Assembly (NCBI RefSeq): GCF_037974265.1
Contig: NZ_CP150233.1
Span: 4,340,001-4,404,000, forward strand
Direction: 5' to 3'
DNA length: 64,000 nt
Origin: Paenibacillus sp. FSL R5-0623
Lineage (GTDB): Bacteria > Bacillota > Bacilli > Paenibacillales > Paenibacillaceae
The notes under the pieces are model-generated. The model had not been told where the DNA came from. It worked only from the letters and a program-made list of their open reading frames with translations, and made no database searches. Position 1 is the first letter of the stretch; each line of letters starts with the position of its first letter. Made by a program: the position numbers and the translations under genes. Positions 34,422 to 43,300 of the stretch are shown here, one piece after another.

Positions 34422-34435
34422 TTGGAGGTTTTGGT

Positions 34436-34789
34436 TTATAAACCCGGTACTGTTGTGTTTGTTTGACTTAAAATTTGCTCAACTTCATGCTTCACATCCG
34501 GATTGGTGCGAATAAAATCTTTGAGCATACTCATATTCGCTTCTTTCTCCTGCGGTGTGATTGCTCTTGCGGTCTTTGCAGCCGGATTTTTGTGGGATTC
34601 ACCATGCTGATTTTGCTTGCTTGTGAACCCGTCCATACCCGGGAATGTCATTTCCATCATCTTATGTTTTGCCTGATCCATCATGTTACGTGATGAACCC
34701 GATGACATCATGGGCAATCTGCCTTTGGACAGCCACGAACTGGCTGCAACACCAATGACAATGCCCCAAAAAAAGGATGACGTCTTCAT
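34436..34789 (-). CDS. Small membrane-anchored protein of unknown function
   Basis: 117 residues. The first 20 form a weakly hydrophobic anchor (MKTSSFFWGIVIGVAASSWL), followed by a Met-, Ser- and His-rich segment (MMSSGSSRNMMDQAKHKMMEM) and a helical tail (EANMSMLKDFIRTNPDVKHEVEQIL). It resembles short Firmicute proteins that tether to the membrane, but I cannot name a family. GGAGG eight bases upstream fixes the start. Divergent from the deacetylase gene. Confidence 0.7.
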   Translation of the reverse strand: MKTSSFFWGIVIGVAASSWLSKGRLPMMSSGSSRNMMDQAKHKMMEMTFPGMDGFTSKQNQHGESHKNPAAKTARAITPQEKEANMSMLKDFIRTNPDVKHEVEQILSQTNTTVPGL

Positions 34790-34883
34790 TACACCAACCT
34801 CCTTCAAGTGTTAAAATCATATTTAGTGTTTGCGGTAGTGAGCGATCTCATTCCGTATAAATACAGGAAAGTGAGTTGAAATC

Positions 34884-35780
34884 ATGTTTAGACATACAGC
34901 CGCATTGATAATTGCTGCAAGTTTGCTGCTGTCAGCTTGTGGGACAGCGGAAGAAAAAACATCTGATAATTCCGCACCAGCGGGTGAATCAACTACTACG
35001 GTTCAAGAAGAGCAAGGTAACTCTAACCCAGCTGAAACAGGAAAACCCGGATCTGGTGTACCCGAGCCTTCAACGGAAGATTCAACTGCGAATGAAGAAA
35101 AACCTGAATCTTCTGAGAAGATTTCTACAGAAGAGAAAGTGGAAAAGACGTATCATATGAATGAAAATTATTATATTAAACCAAACGATGAAGCGAGCCC
35201 AAATAAAGTGGTCTTGTTAACTTTTGATGATGGGCCCAAAGAAGAAAAGATGATTACTTCACTGATCGACACTTTAGATAAACATAACGCTAAAGCGATA
35301 TTTTTCGTCAATGGATATCGGGTGAAAAGCCATCCGGAATTGCTCAAACTCATACATGAACGGGGTCAGATTGTAGGCAATCATGCCTGGGATCATGAGG
35401 ATCTCAAAAAAATGTCCAAAGCTGAGGCGGCAAAACAGGTTACAGATGTCCAAAAAATAGTGAAGGATACCATTGGTGAGGAACCGCAATTCTTCCGTCC
35501 ACCTTTTGGGTCGGGAAATGATGCACTGAAGGCTGCTGTGAAGAAAAAGGGCATGTTATATATGACTTGGTCTAATGGTTCGCTCGATTGGGATAAAAGC
35601 ACCAAAGACAAACCGGAAAAAGTCATCCAAAATGTACTGGACCAGTTAAATCCCGGAAGCAATATTTTGATGCACGAGTTGCCATGGACGGTTGAAGCAT
35701 TGGATGAATTGCTGACCAAGCTCGAGAAGAAAGGATATTCCTTTGTTGATCCGCGTGCAATTGAATTGGAAGCTCGTTAA
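34884..35780 (+). CDS. Polysaccharide deacetylase lipoprotein
   Basis: Extracellular carbohydrate esterase family 4 enzyme, probably acting on peptidoglycan or a related glycan. The 298 residues have a lipobox LLSACG near 18, a low-complexity Glu/Ser/Thr/Pro linker to about 90, then the NodB domain: TFDDGPKEEK (catalytic Asp and metal Asp), GNHAWDHEDL (metal His pair), FRPPFGSGN and ILMHELPW. GGAAAGTGAG precedes the ATG. Monocistronic, one of two plus-strand genes. Confidence 0.92.
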   Translation: MFRHTAALIIAASLLLSACGTAEEKTSDNSAPAGESTTTVQEEQGNSNPAETGKPGSGVPEPSTEDSTANEEKPESSEKISTEEKVEKTYHMNENYYIKPNDEASPNKVVLLTFDDGPKEEKMITSLIDTLDKHNAKAIFFVNGYRVKSHPELLKLIHERGQIVGNHAWDHEDLKKMSKAEAAKQVTDVQKIVKDTIGEEPQFFRPPFGSGNDALKAAVKKKGMLYMTWSNGSLDWDKSTKDKPEKVIQNVLDQLNPGSNILMHELPWTVEALDELLTKLEKKGYSFVDPRAIELEAR

Positions 35781-35801
35781 ATTTACTTTTGCGCATTAAA
35801 A

Positions 35802-35837
35802 TAAAACAGCCTTGATCCAATGGATTAAGGCTGTTTC
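35802..35837. terminator. Bidirectional terminator
   Basis: AAACAGCCTTGATCC-AATG-GATTAAGGCTGTTTC with T-rich sequence on both sides, between convergent genes. Confidence 0.8.
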
Positions 35838-36658
35838 TCTGTGAGTGCTTTTTCTGTGGGCACTCTTAACGTGATGATATGCATCTCCGCAGGACAACCT
35901 AGTCGGAGAGGAAGATGATTTGTACCGTATCCTCTGCTAACAAGCATTTTGCCTTCTTGGTGAATGTCCTCCGGACTTCGCTTCAGGGAGTACCACCCGT
36001 TCGATACGGGACGATACGATTTTCCAAGGAACACAGGTCCGAAAAATGGTACAACCAATTGTCCTCCATGTGTATGACCGCTTAAAATAAGATCTGCATT
36101 TTCTTCCAAGCGAAGGGCCTGCAAAGGATCATGAACGATAGCAATTTTGCAAAAACGGTTACCGATCTGCTGTAGTAATACATCGCCCTGTTTGGAACGA
36201 TAGTCTATGCCGATCAGGCTCAGTCTGTCATTGCCCCTTTGCAGATATTCCACATTATCCTGCAGGAGCTTAACGTCCGATTCCCGAAGGATTCGCGCAA
36301 GTTGAGCGGTACCAGACCTCTTGTCATGGTTGCCATACACCGTAAAAGAAGGAGCGATGTTCGATAAAATTTTCATGTTATGTCTAACTAGAGACCATGA
36401 GATTCCTTTTTCCGCAACATCCCCGCCGATCAGAACCCAGTCAACCTTGTTTTTAACGTTTTCCAGATCCTTCTGCTTCAGCTTGCGCTTGTGCGTGTCG
36501 GATACATACAAAATCTTAGCCCCGTCAAAGGATGTTGGCAGATGAGGCACTTCAACCTCTTCTTCAATCATTTGATGAACATGGGCTTCACGCCACATAT
36601 GAAAAAGTAGTAAAACTCCCATCAAAATGATTAAACCTGTGAGTAAAAGCATTACCAC
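35825..36658 (-). CDS. Membrane-anchored metallophosphoesterase (YpbG-like)
   Basis: 277 residues with an amino-terminal membrane helix (about 2-18), then the calcineurin-like signature: VSDTHKRK near 51, GGDVAEKG near 77, GNHDKRSG near 105, and SGHTHGGQ near 198, giving the two-metal centre. Substrate unknown. Start either GTG at 36658 or ATG at 36652, overlapping the upstream stop; no strong ribosome site. Its neighbours match the ypbD-ypbF-ypbG order. Confidence 0.87.
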   Translation of the reverse strand: MVMLLLTGLIILMGVLLLFHMWREAHVHQMIEEEVEVPHLPTSFDGAKILYVSDTHKRKLKQKDLENVKNKVDWVLIGGDVAEKGISWSLVRHNMKILSNIAPSFTVYGNHDKRSGTAQLARILRESDVKLLQDNVEYLQRGNDRLSLIGIDYRSKQGDVLLQQIGNRFCKIAIVHDPLQALRLEENADLILSGHTHGGQLVVPFFGPVFLGKSYRPVSNGWYSLKRSPEDIHQEGKMLVSRGYGTNHLPLRLGCPAEMHIITLRVPTEKALTEKQP

Positions 36659-37104
36659 GGCAAGGGAAGGAACGTATTCAGAGCGGGTGCCCCTTCAACC
36701 CCCCACCAAACCAGACTAATCGTTAACATGACAAAAATAAAAATGAGTGAATTAACAAACCTCTTGCTCAATTTTAATCGACGTGAAGGATGTAATTCTG
36801 TTCGTGTAGGAAGCGAACCCGCTTCGGGGATCGATTCCTCCGTTGAATTTGGCATTTTTTTGGAGCGTGATGGTGCCCTTTGAGGAAGTACTGGACTTTC
36901 CAGTTTTTCTGTATAAGGCTTGCGCTGTGATCTAGGTAAAGAAACGGAAGTAATTGGTGTGATTCCGCCAACCTCAGCAGCTGCTGCCGTTTCAGCAACG
37001 ATGCTTACTTGAGAAGCCACCTGACGCTCGGATTTCTCTTTTTTATCCGATTGACGATGGCGCTGACTGCCATATGTCTTCATTCTACTTAATGGCTGAT
37101 TCAT
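36652..37104 (-). CDS. Tail-anchored protein of unknown function (ypbE/ypbF position)
   Basis: 150 residues: a long polar, basic, Ser/Pro-rich amino part with no recognised domain, and one membrane helix near the end (about 115-137, FVNSLIFIFVMLTISLVWWGV). The orientation suggests most of it is cytoplasmic, if the positive-inside rule holds. It overlaps the CPBP gene by ATGA (37101-37104) and the phosphoesterase start, so the three are co-translated. Confidence 0.7.
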   Translation of the reverse strand: MNQPLSRMKTYGSQRHRQSDKKEKSERQVASQVSIVAETAAAAEVGGITPITSVSLPRSQRKPYTEKLESPVLPQRAPSRSKKMPNSTEESIPEAGSLPTRTELHPSRRLKLSKRFVNSLIFIFVMLTISLVWWGVEGAPALNTFLPLPW

Positions 37105-37694
37105 GATCCCCTCCGAAAACGTATCGCTAATCCGGACACCAAATCAATAATAAAGTGACATAATATAGGCGCCCATAATGTGCCGGACTGCAAGTAAATC
37201 CAACCCAATCCATAACTTGAGACAAACACCCAGCCTGTTGGAATCCAGTGGCGCAAATAACGAATATGGATAACTGCAAATAAAATACTTGTCCAGTAAG
37301 GACCGATGGCATGTTGGATGGCTCCACGGAATAATAATTCCTCACACACAGCAACAATGGCTGCTATACATACAATGTGCCAGATCGGACGCCCACGGAA
37401 CAGCATCTCGTTAATTCCACCGTCATCCATGCTTTCCTGAGGTATAACATACGACAGTACCAAGTCCATAACAAGCATAATTCCTGCAAGACCAAGACCC
37501 CACCATATAAATTGGTAATTGTCAGGCCATGCGAGTACATCTAACAAGTTTCGTTTCTGCAATAAGATCCACACAACTCCGATAATCAGTGTCAGACCTT
37601 GTGTAAAGTATAGATTGATTAAAAGCAAACGCTCGGTAAGCTGCTGTGGCTCAGCCTTCTGAATCTTGAACTTGGGAAACTTGAATTTTTTCAT
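37101..37694 (-). CDS. CPBP-family intramembrane metalloprotease (YpbD-like)
   Basis: 197 residues with about five hydrophobic segments and the CPBP motifs: EELLFRGAIQHAIG near 120, FAVIHIRYLRHW near 140, and CHFIIDLVSG near 180 supplying Glu, Glu, Arg and His residues. Related to eukaryotic CAAX proteases; in bacteria substrates are mostly unknown. Start MKKFKFPKFKI at 37694 is a family-like basic amino end; an upstream extension to 37736 is possible. Confidence 0.87.
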   Translation of the reverse strand: MKKFKFPKFKIQKAEPQQLTERLLLINLYFTQGLTLIIGVVWILLQKRNLLDVLAWPDNYQFIWWGLGLAGIMLVMDLVLSYVIPQESMDDGGINEMLFRGRPIWHIVCIAAIVAVCEELLFRGAIQHAIGPYWTSILFAVIHIRYLRHWIPTGWVFVSSYGLGWIYLQSGTLWAPILCHFIIDLVSGLAIRFRRGS

Positions 37695-37981
37695 CGGATG
37701 CGTCTGTCCTCTTGAGTTAAATTTGATGGATAACAATTACGTTGTCCAATCGGATAGTATACTAAATGATAGCCAAAAAACCAATTAGGTTCAAGGCCTG
37801 CCCCTAGTCCTGGTTTTATGTCCGTACCATTACTTCATTAAAGCAGTAAAATTCAGTTCACCAAACAGCTTACTTTCCATCTTCTTGTCGTAGGTATATT
37901 AACTATTGTATTACTTATGGTGACTCTGTTTATGTGTGAATCTAAAGACATCTGCAAAACATTTTAAAACACTTAAGCCTA
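37695..37981. other. Intergenic stretch, nothing identified
   Basis: A/T-rich sequence between the CPBP gene and the serA promoter. I find no reading frame with a ribosome site, no terminator-quality hairpin and no RNA gene. Confidence 0.5.
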
Positions 37982-38011
37982 TTGACATGCTCATGTCAGC
38001 CATGATACATT
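37982..38011 (+). promoter_or_regulatory. Sigma-A promoter for serA
   Basis: TTGACA (37982-37987), 18 bases, TACATT (38006-38011), just upstream of the T-box leader. Confidence 0.7.
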
Positions 38012-38029
38012 ATGAAAAAATTAGTCACG

Positions 38030-38300
38030 TTAAACACGATGATGGAAAAAAGACGTTGCTTCGTCTTACAGAGAGCCGATGGTAGGTGTGAATCGGTGGC
38101 AGGCAAATGGTCTTGAGCGCTCCTGAGTTATTGCATTGAAATTGGAGTAGGTGCAATCGGTTTAGACCCGTTATCCTCTTCGGTCTTCATTGACCGCTAA
38201 GACTGTCGTTGCGAAACGGCGGTGAATTAGGGTGGTACCACGACAACTCTCGTCCCTTATTGCGCAAGCAGTATGTGGATTGAGAGTTTTTTGATTTATT
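38030..38300 (+). promoter_or_regulatory. T-box riboswitch controlling serA (probably tRNA-Ser)
   Basis: Stem I region 38050-38160 includes the AGAGAGC bulge (38070-38076). The T-box core AGGGTGGTACCACG is at 38229-38242, followed by the terminator AACTCTC ... GAGAGTT with six T (38245-38292). Uncharged tRNA should pair with the GGTACC region and stabilise the antiterminator. Two serine codons, AGC (38116-38118) and UCC (38121-38123), lie in the expected specifier stretch, so serine specificity is likely but the exact codon is not settled. Confidence 0.9.
38245..38292 (+). terminator. T-box terminator
   Basis: AACTCTC stem with GAGAGTT, then TTTT. Its 5' arm follows the T-box core, as required for mutually exclusive antiterminator and terminator. 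Confidence 0.88.
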
Positions 38301-38459
38301 TTAAAGGATATCTGTGGGATCACTCTATTTGCTTCACCTTCCCCCTCTGTTGCGACACCGCGTTGTTGGGCGGAAGAATCAACCTGGTTTTAAGGAATAC
38401 CTCTTCGCTGAGGTCAGACCTTGACGATATAGATACACATACCTAAGGAGGAAGAAACC

Positions 38460-40055
38460 ATGTACAAAGTGTTAGTGTCGGACCCAATCAGTGATCTGGG
38501 AATCCAGCAACTGGTGGATGCAAATGATGTTGTTGTTGAGAAGAAAACCGGTCTTAGTGAAGATGAACTTGTTGCCATTATTGGTGATTATGATGCCCTC
38601 TTGGTTCGCAGCCAGACTCGTGTTACAGATCGTATTATGACGGCTGGTACCAACCTTAAGGTGATCGGACGTGCAGGTGTTGGTGTAGATAACATTGATC
38701 TGGAAGCTGCTACACAGCGCGGTATCATCGTTATTAATGCACCTGATGGCAATACCATCACAACCTGTGAGCACACGTTTGCCATGATGATGGCATTGGC
38801 ACGACACATTCCTCAGGCATACGCCAAGACTATTCAGGGTACGTGGGATCGTAAAACCTTCCTGGGTGTGGAATTAAGAAATAAAACGCTCGGTGTACTG
38901 GGTATGGGACGGATCGGTAGTGAAGTTGCCAAGCGCGCCAAAGCATTTGGAATGGACATTCTTGCTTATGACCCGTTCCTCACGGAGGAGCGTGCCGAGA
39001 AGCTGCAAGTGAAACTTGCTAGTGTAGATGATATCATTCGCAATGCGGACTTCATGACCGTTCACACGCCATTAACACCGGAAACACGGCACATGATTTC
39101 ACGTCCACAATTCGAAGTGATGAAAAAAGGCATGCGTATCATCAACTGTGCTCGTGGTGGTGTAGTTGACGAGATGGCACTTGTCGAAGCCATTGATCAA
39201 GGTATTGTTGCTGGTGCAGCATTTGACGTATTCGAAAGCGAGCCGCCAGCCGCTGATCACCCGTTCCTGAATCACCCAAGCATTATCGTTACGCCTCACC
39301 TTGGTGCGTCCACAGTAGAAGCACAAGAGAACGTGGCTATCGATGTTTCGGAACAGGTGCTTCACATTTTGCGCAACGAACCGTTCAAAAACGCAGTTAA
39401 CATGCCGGCTGTTGCACCAACCGTGATGAACAAATTGCAGCCGTATTTCAAACTGGGTGAAACGTTGGGTAGTTTTGTAGCACAGATTACACAAAATGCA
39501 GTGCAGGAGATTCGGATCGACTATGCTGGTGAACTTTCTGAAGTAGATACTTCTCCTCTCACACGTTACATTGTGAAGGGTATTCTCGCCAGACATTTGG
39601 GTGGGGAAGCCAACATCGTCAACTCCATGCATCTGGCCAAAATCCGTGATCTGAATGTAGTTGTAAGCCAAACCTCAGCAACTAAAGGATTTACTAACCT
39701 GATTACCGTAACATTGGTTACAACTCAGGATGCTGAGGAACGTCGTGTAGCGGGTACATTGCTTGCAGGTTATGGAGAGCGTATCGTTCGTCTGGACAAA
39801 TTCCCGGTAGATATCGCACCGGAAAGTCATCAAATTTTGATCTCACATAATGATAAACCAGGTATTATCGGGCGTGTAGGAACCCTGCTTGGACAAAACG
39901 ATGTCAACATCGCATCCATGCAAGTTGGACGTAAAATTATTGGTGGTGCAGCGATCATGATTCTGACCGTAGATAAAGCTGTTCCAAAAGATGTGCTTGT
40001 GCAGCTTGCTGCGCTGCCAGAAATCAATACTGCTGTTGAAATTGTTCTGGAATAA
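38460..40055 (+). CDS. serA: D-3-phosphoglycerate dehydrogenase
   Basis: First step of serine synthesis: 3-phosphoglycerate to 3-phosphohydroxypyruvate with NAD. The 531 residues form the long class. The catalytic and NAD-binding region (1-310) has LGVLGMGRIGSEVAKRAKAFGM, INCARGGVVDEMAL and TPHLGASTVEA. An intervening domain comes next, then a C-terminal ACT domain (SHNDKPGIIGRVGTLLGQNDVNIASMQVGR, near 460) that usually senses serine. AAGGAGG sits before the ATG. Regulated by the T-box leader; own terminator at 40085. Confidence 0.97.
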   Translation: MYKVLVSDPISDLGIQQLVDANDVVVEKKTGLSEDELVAIIGDYDALLVRSQTRVTDRIMTAGTNLKVIGRAGVGVDNIDLEAATQRGIIVINAPDGNTITTCEHTFAMMMALARHIPQAYAKTIQGTWDRKTFLGVELRNKTLGVLGMGRIGSEVAKRAKAFGMDILAYDPFLTEERAEKLQVKLASVDDIIRNADFMTVHTPLTPETRHMISRPQFEVMKKGMRIINCARGGVVDEMALVEAIDQGIVAGAAFDVFESEPPAADHPFLNHPSIIVTPHLGASTVEAQENVAIDVSEQVLHILRNEPFKNAVNMPAVAPTVMNKLQPYFKLGETLGSFVAQITQNAVQEIRIDYAGELSEVDTSPLTRYIVKGILARHLGGEANIVNSMHLAKIRDLNVVVSQTSATKGFTNLITVTLVTTQDAEERRVAGTLLAGYGERIVRLDKFPVDIAPESHQILISHNDKPGIIGRVGTLLGQNDVNIASMQVGRKIIGGAAIMILTVDKAVPKDVLVQLAALPEINTAVEIVLE

Positions 40056-40084
40056 TCAAACATATTTTTAAATGTATAAGGAGA

Positions 40085-40113
40085 GACGGGACCCTTGTGG
40101 TTCCGTCTTTTTT
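40085..40113 (+). terminator. Intrinsic terminator after serA
   Basis: GACGGGACC-CTTGT-GGTTCCGTC followed by TTTTTT. Confidence 0.9.
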
Positions 40114-40225
40114 GTCGCTAAGTAAATTGCGTCTTCATTTCAATTTTAAAGTTAATTTTACTTCTGGCCGTGCGGAACTGACTCTTTCGGAAGTCCCAAA
40201 CACCTAATGTAGAATTGACCACTAC

Positions 40226-40275
40226 TACCTGGAAAGAAAGAGAAACCCAAGATCTAAAAATGATCTGGGTTTCTC
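40226..40275 (-). terminator. Probable terminator of the collagen-like gene
   Basis: GAGAAACCCA-GATC paired with GATC-TTGGGTTTCTC (14-15 bp, one bulge) around a seven-base A/T loop. On the minus strand it is followed by TTTCTTTCC, a weak U tract, 80 bases beyond the stop. The surrounding 40118-40345 frame is treated as non-coding. Confidence 0.6.
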
Positions 40276-40355
40276 GACAATCAAATGCACCAATCTCATA
40301 TGAGTTCAGCTTCTTTTGCCCATTAGAGAAATAGTCTTTAAACATTATCGAACTA

Positions 40356-43300
40356 TTAACTTAACTGAATGATGTTTAGTGTAGATCCCGGAGGAGAAAG
40401 AATAGCTGTGCCAACGAGCCCGAATAATTGTAACTGTATTGTTGAACCAGCGGTAACGGTAATCATAAAGTCAGACTGCAGCTGACTGAGAGAAAGTACT
40501 GGAGATACTACACTCGCTGGAATAGCTGTACCGTTAAGTAAAACCCGAGATTGGATAGCAAGTGCAGCTGTCAGACTTATTTTGTATGAGATATAGTAAC
40601 GGCCTGCGTTGGTCAGTGTGAAGGTGTCATTAGCCCCATTGACGGTTATACCTGTGCCAATATTTTGGTTATTCGGTAACGGAACGAGTGTACCACCCAA
40701 TATTACAACAATCGTACCATTAGTGTTCTCAGCAAAAGCCGAGTTAGATGTTATAGATGTTCCAGTTGCACCTGTTGCTCCGGTAACTCCTGTACTTCCG
40801 GTTACGCCGACTCCTGTTGCTCCCGTTATACCTGTCGCTCCTGTTCCCCCAGTCGCACCTGTTGCTCCGGTAACTCCTGTACTTCCGGTTACGCCCACTC
40901 CCGTGGCTCCCGTTATACCTGTCGCTCCTGTTTCCCCAGTCGCACCGGTTGCTCCGGTACTTCCCGTTATGCCCACTCCCGTGGCTCCCGTTATACCTGT
41001 CGCTCCGGTTTCCCCTGTGACACCAGTTACTCCAGTACTTCCTGTTATGCCGACTCCCGTGGCTCCCGTTATACCTGTCGCTCCGGTTTCCCCAGTGATA
41101 CCAGTAACTCCGGTACTTCCCGTTACGCCGACTCCTGTTGCTCCGGTTATACCTGTCGCTCCGGTTTCCCCAGTGACACCAGTAACTCCGGTACTTCCCG
41201 TTATGCCGACTCCTGTGGCTCCGGTTATACCTGTCGCTCCGGTTTCCCCAGTGATACCAGTAACTCCGGTACTTCCCGTTATGCCGACTCCCGTGGCTCC
41301 GGTTGTACCTGTCGCTCCGGTTTCACCAGTGATACCAGTTACCCCGGTGCTTCCCGTTATGCCGACTCCTGTGGCTCCGGTTATACCTGTCGCTCCGGTT
41401 TCCCCAGTGATACCAGTAACTCCGGTACTTCCCGTTATGCCGACTCCCGTGGCTCCTGTTGTACCTGTCGCTCCTGTTTCCCCTGTGACACCAGTTACTC
41501 CAGTACTTCCTGTTATGCCGACTCCCGTGGCTCCTGTTCCCCCAGTCGCACCGATTGCTCCGGTACTTCCCGTTACGCCGACTCCTGTGGCTCCGGTTAT
41601 ACCTGTCGCTCCTGTTTCCCCTGTGACACCAGTTACTCCGGTACTTCCCGTTATGCCGACTCCTGTGGCTCCGGTTATACCTGTCGCTCCGGTTTCCCCA
41701 GTGATACCAGTAACTCCGGTACTTCCCGTTATGCCGACTCCCGTGGCTCCGGTTGTACCTGTCGCTCCTGTTTCCCCAGTCGCACCAGTTGGCCCAGTAC
41801 TTCCCGTTATGCCCACTCCCGTGGCTCCTGTGATCCCCGTCGCCCCAGTCAACCCTGTAACACCAGTCGCTCCTGTCTCACCAGTTGCCCCGGTTAGCCC
41901 CGCAACACCAGTCGCTCCGGTTTCACCAGTACTTCCTGTTACTCCTGTTGATCCCGTTACGCTTAAACCCGTAGCTCCTGTAATTCCCGTCGCCCCAGTC
42001 AACCCTGTAAGACCAGACGCTCCTATAGCTCCGGTACTTCCCGTTACTCCAACTCCAGTTACTCCCGTAACTCCCGTTGATCCTGCTCCAGCAAGCAATG
42101 TGTAATCCGGTGAAGTCCCCGGCGTTCCGGTTGGCGATGCCACATTTGCAATATACGTACTACCATTGAAAGTGACGACCTGACCCGCTGGATACGTTGG
42201 GGCCACGGCTGGATCGAATGGTACAATGCCACTCAAACCTACGCCTGTCGCTCCAGTTGCCCCGGTTCCTCCAGTTACTCCTGTTGATCCCGTTACGCTT
42301 AAACCCGTGGCTCCTGTAATTCCCGTCGCCCCAGTCAACCCTGTAAGACCAGACACTCCTATAGCTCCGGTACTTCCCGTTACTCCAACTCCAGTTACTC
42401 CCGTAACTCCCGTTGATCCTGCTCCAGCAAGCAATGTGTAATCCGGTGAAGTCCCAGGCGTTCCGGTTGGCGATGCCACATTTGCAACATACGTACTACC
42501 ATTGAAAGTGACGACCTGACCCGCTGGATACGTTGGGGCTACAGCTGGATCGAATGGTACGATACCACTCAAACCTACGCCTGTTGCTCCCGTTACACCT
42601 GACGCACCTGTGGCTCCTGTAGGTCCTGCACCTGCAAGCAATGTATAGTCTGGCGAAGTACCTGGCGTACCCGTAGGAGAAGCCACAGTCGTTATATACG
42701 TACTGCCATTGAAGGTAACGACCTGACCTTCTGGGTACGTTGGAGCTACTGCAGGGTCAAACGGAACTGCACCATTGAGACCGATGCCCGTAGCTCCGGT
42801 CGCACCTGTAACTCCCGCTCCTGCTAACAATGTATAATCTGGAGAACTTCCTGGCATACCCATTGGCGAAGCGACATTTGTAATGTAAGTACTGCCACCA
42901 AACGTGACGATCTGTCCAACTGGATATGTCGGGGCTAATGCGGGATCGAATGGCACGATGCCACTTAATCCTGCACCTGTGGCTCCAGTTACACCAGTCT
43001 CGCCCGCAGCAGCGATTAATGTGTAATCCGATGAAGATCCCGGTGTTCCTAGAGGACCAGCTACACTTGCAATGTAAGTACTACCATTATACGTAATGAC
43101 TTGACCTGCTGGATAACCCGGGGCGAGCGCTGGATTAAATGCCACTGCTCCTGTCAAACCAGCTCCGATTGCTCCCGTGGCTCCAGTCGTTCCACCCGAC
43201 AGCAAAAGAGTGTAGTCTGGAGAACTTCCGGGTGTACCCAAGGGACCGTTCACATTGGCAACATAAAGACTGCCCTCGTAGCTTACTACTTGACCTTGAG

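Noticed and set aside
37101..37694. Bacteriocin immunity role for the CPBP protease
   Set aside because: No bacteriocin precursor or exporter nearby, and the gene sits in the conserved ypbD position.
40118..40345. Possible 75-residue minus-strand gene after the collagen gene
   Set aside because: It contains the terminator-like hairpin at 40240-40275, has no ribosome site and no recognisable domain.
40775..41850. CRISPR-like appearance of regular repeats
   Set aside because: The period is 78 bp with no unique spacers and stays in a single protein frame; coding repeats, not CRISPR.
40609..42105. Long plus-strand open frame rich in Pro-Val-Ala-Pro
   Set aside because: It is the complement of the Gly-X-Thr repeats. 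The minus-strand frame has a start site, known domains at both ends and continuity, so the plus frame is a shadow.
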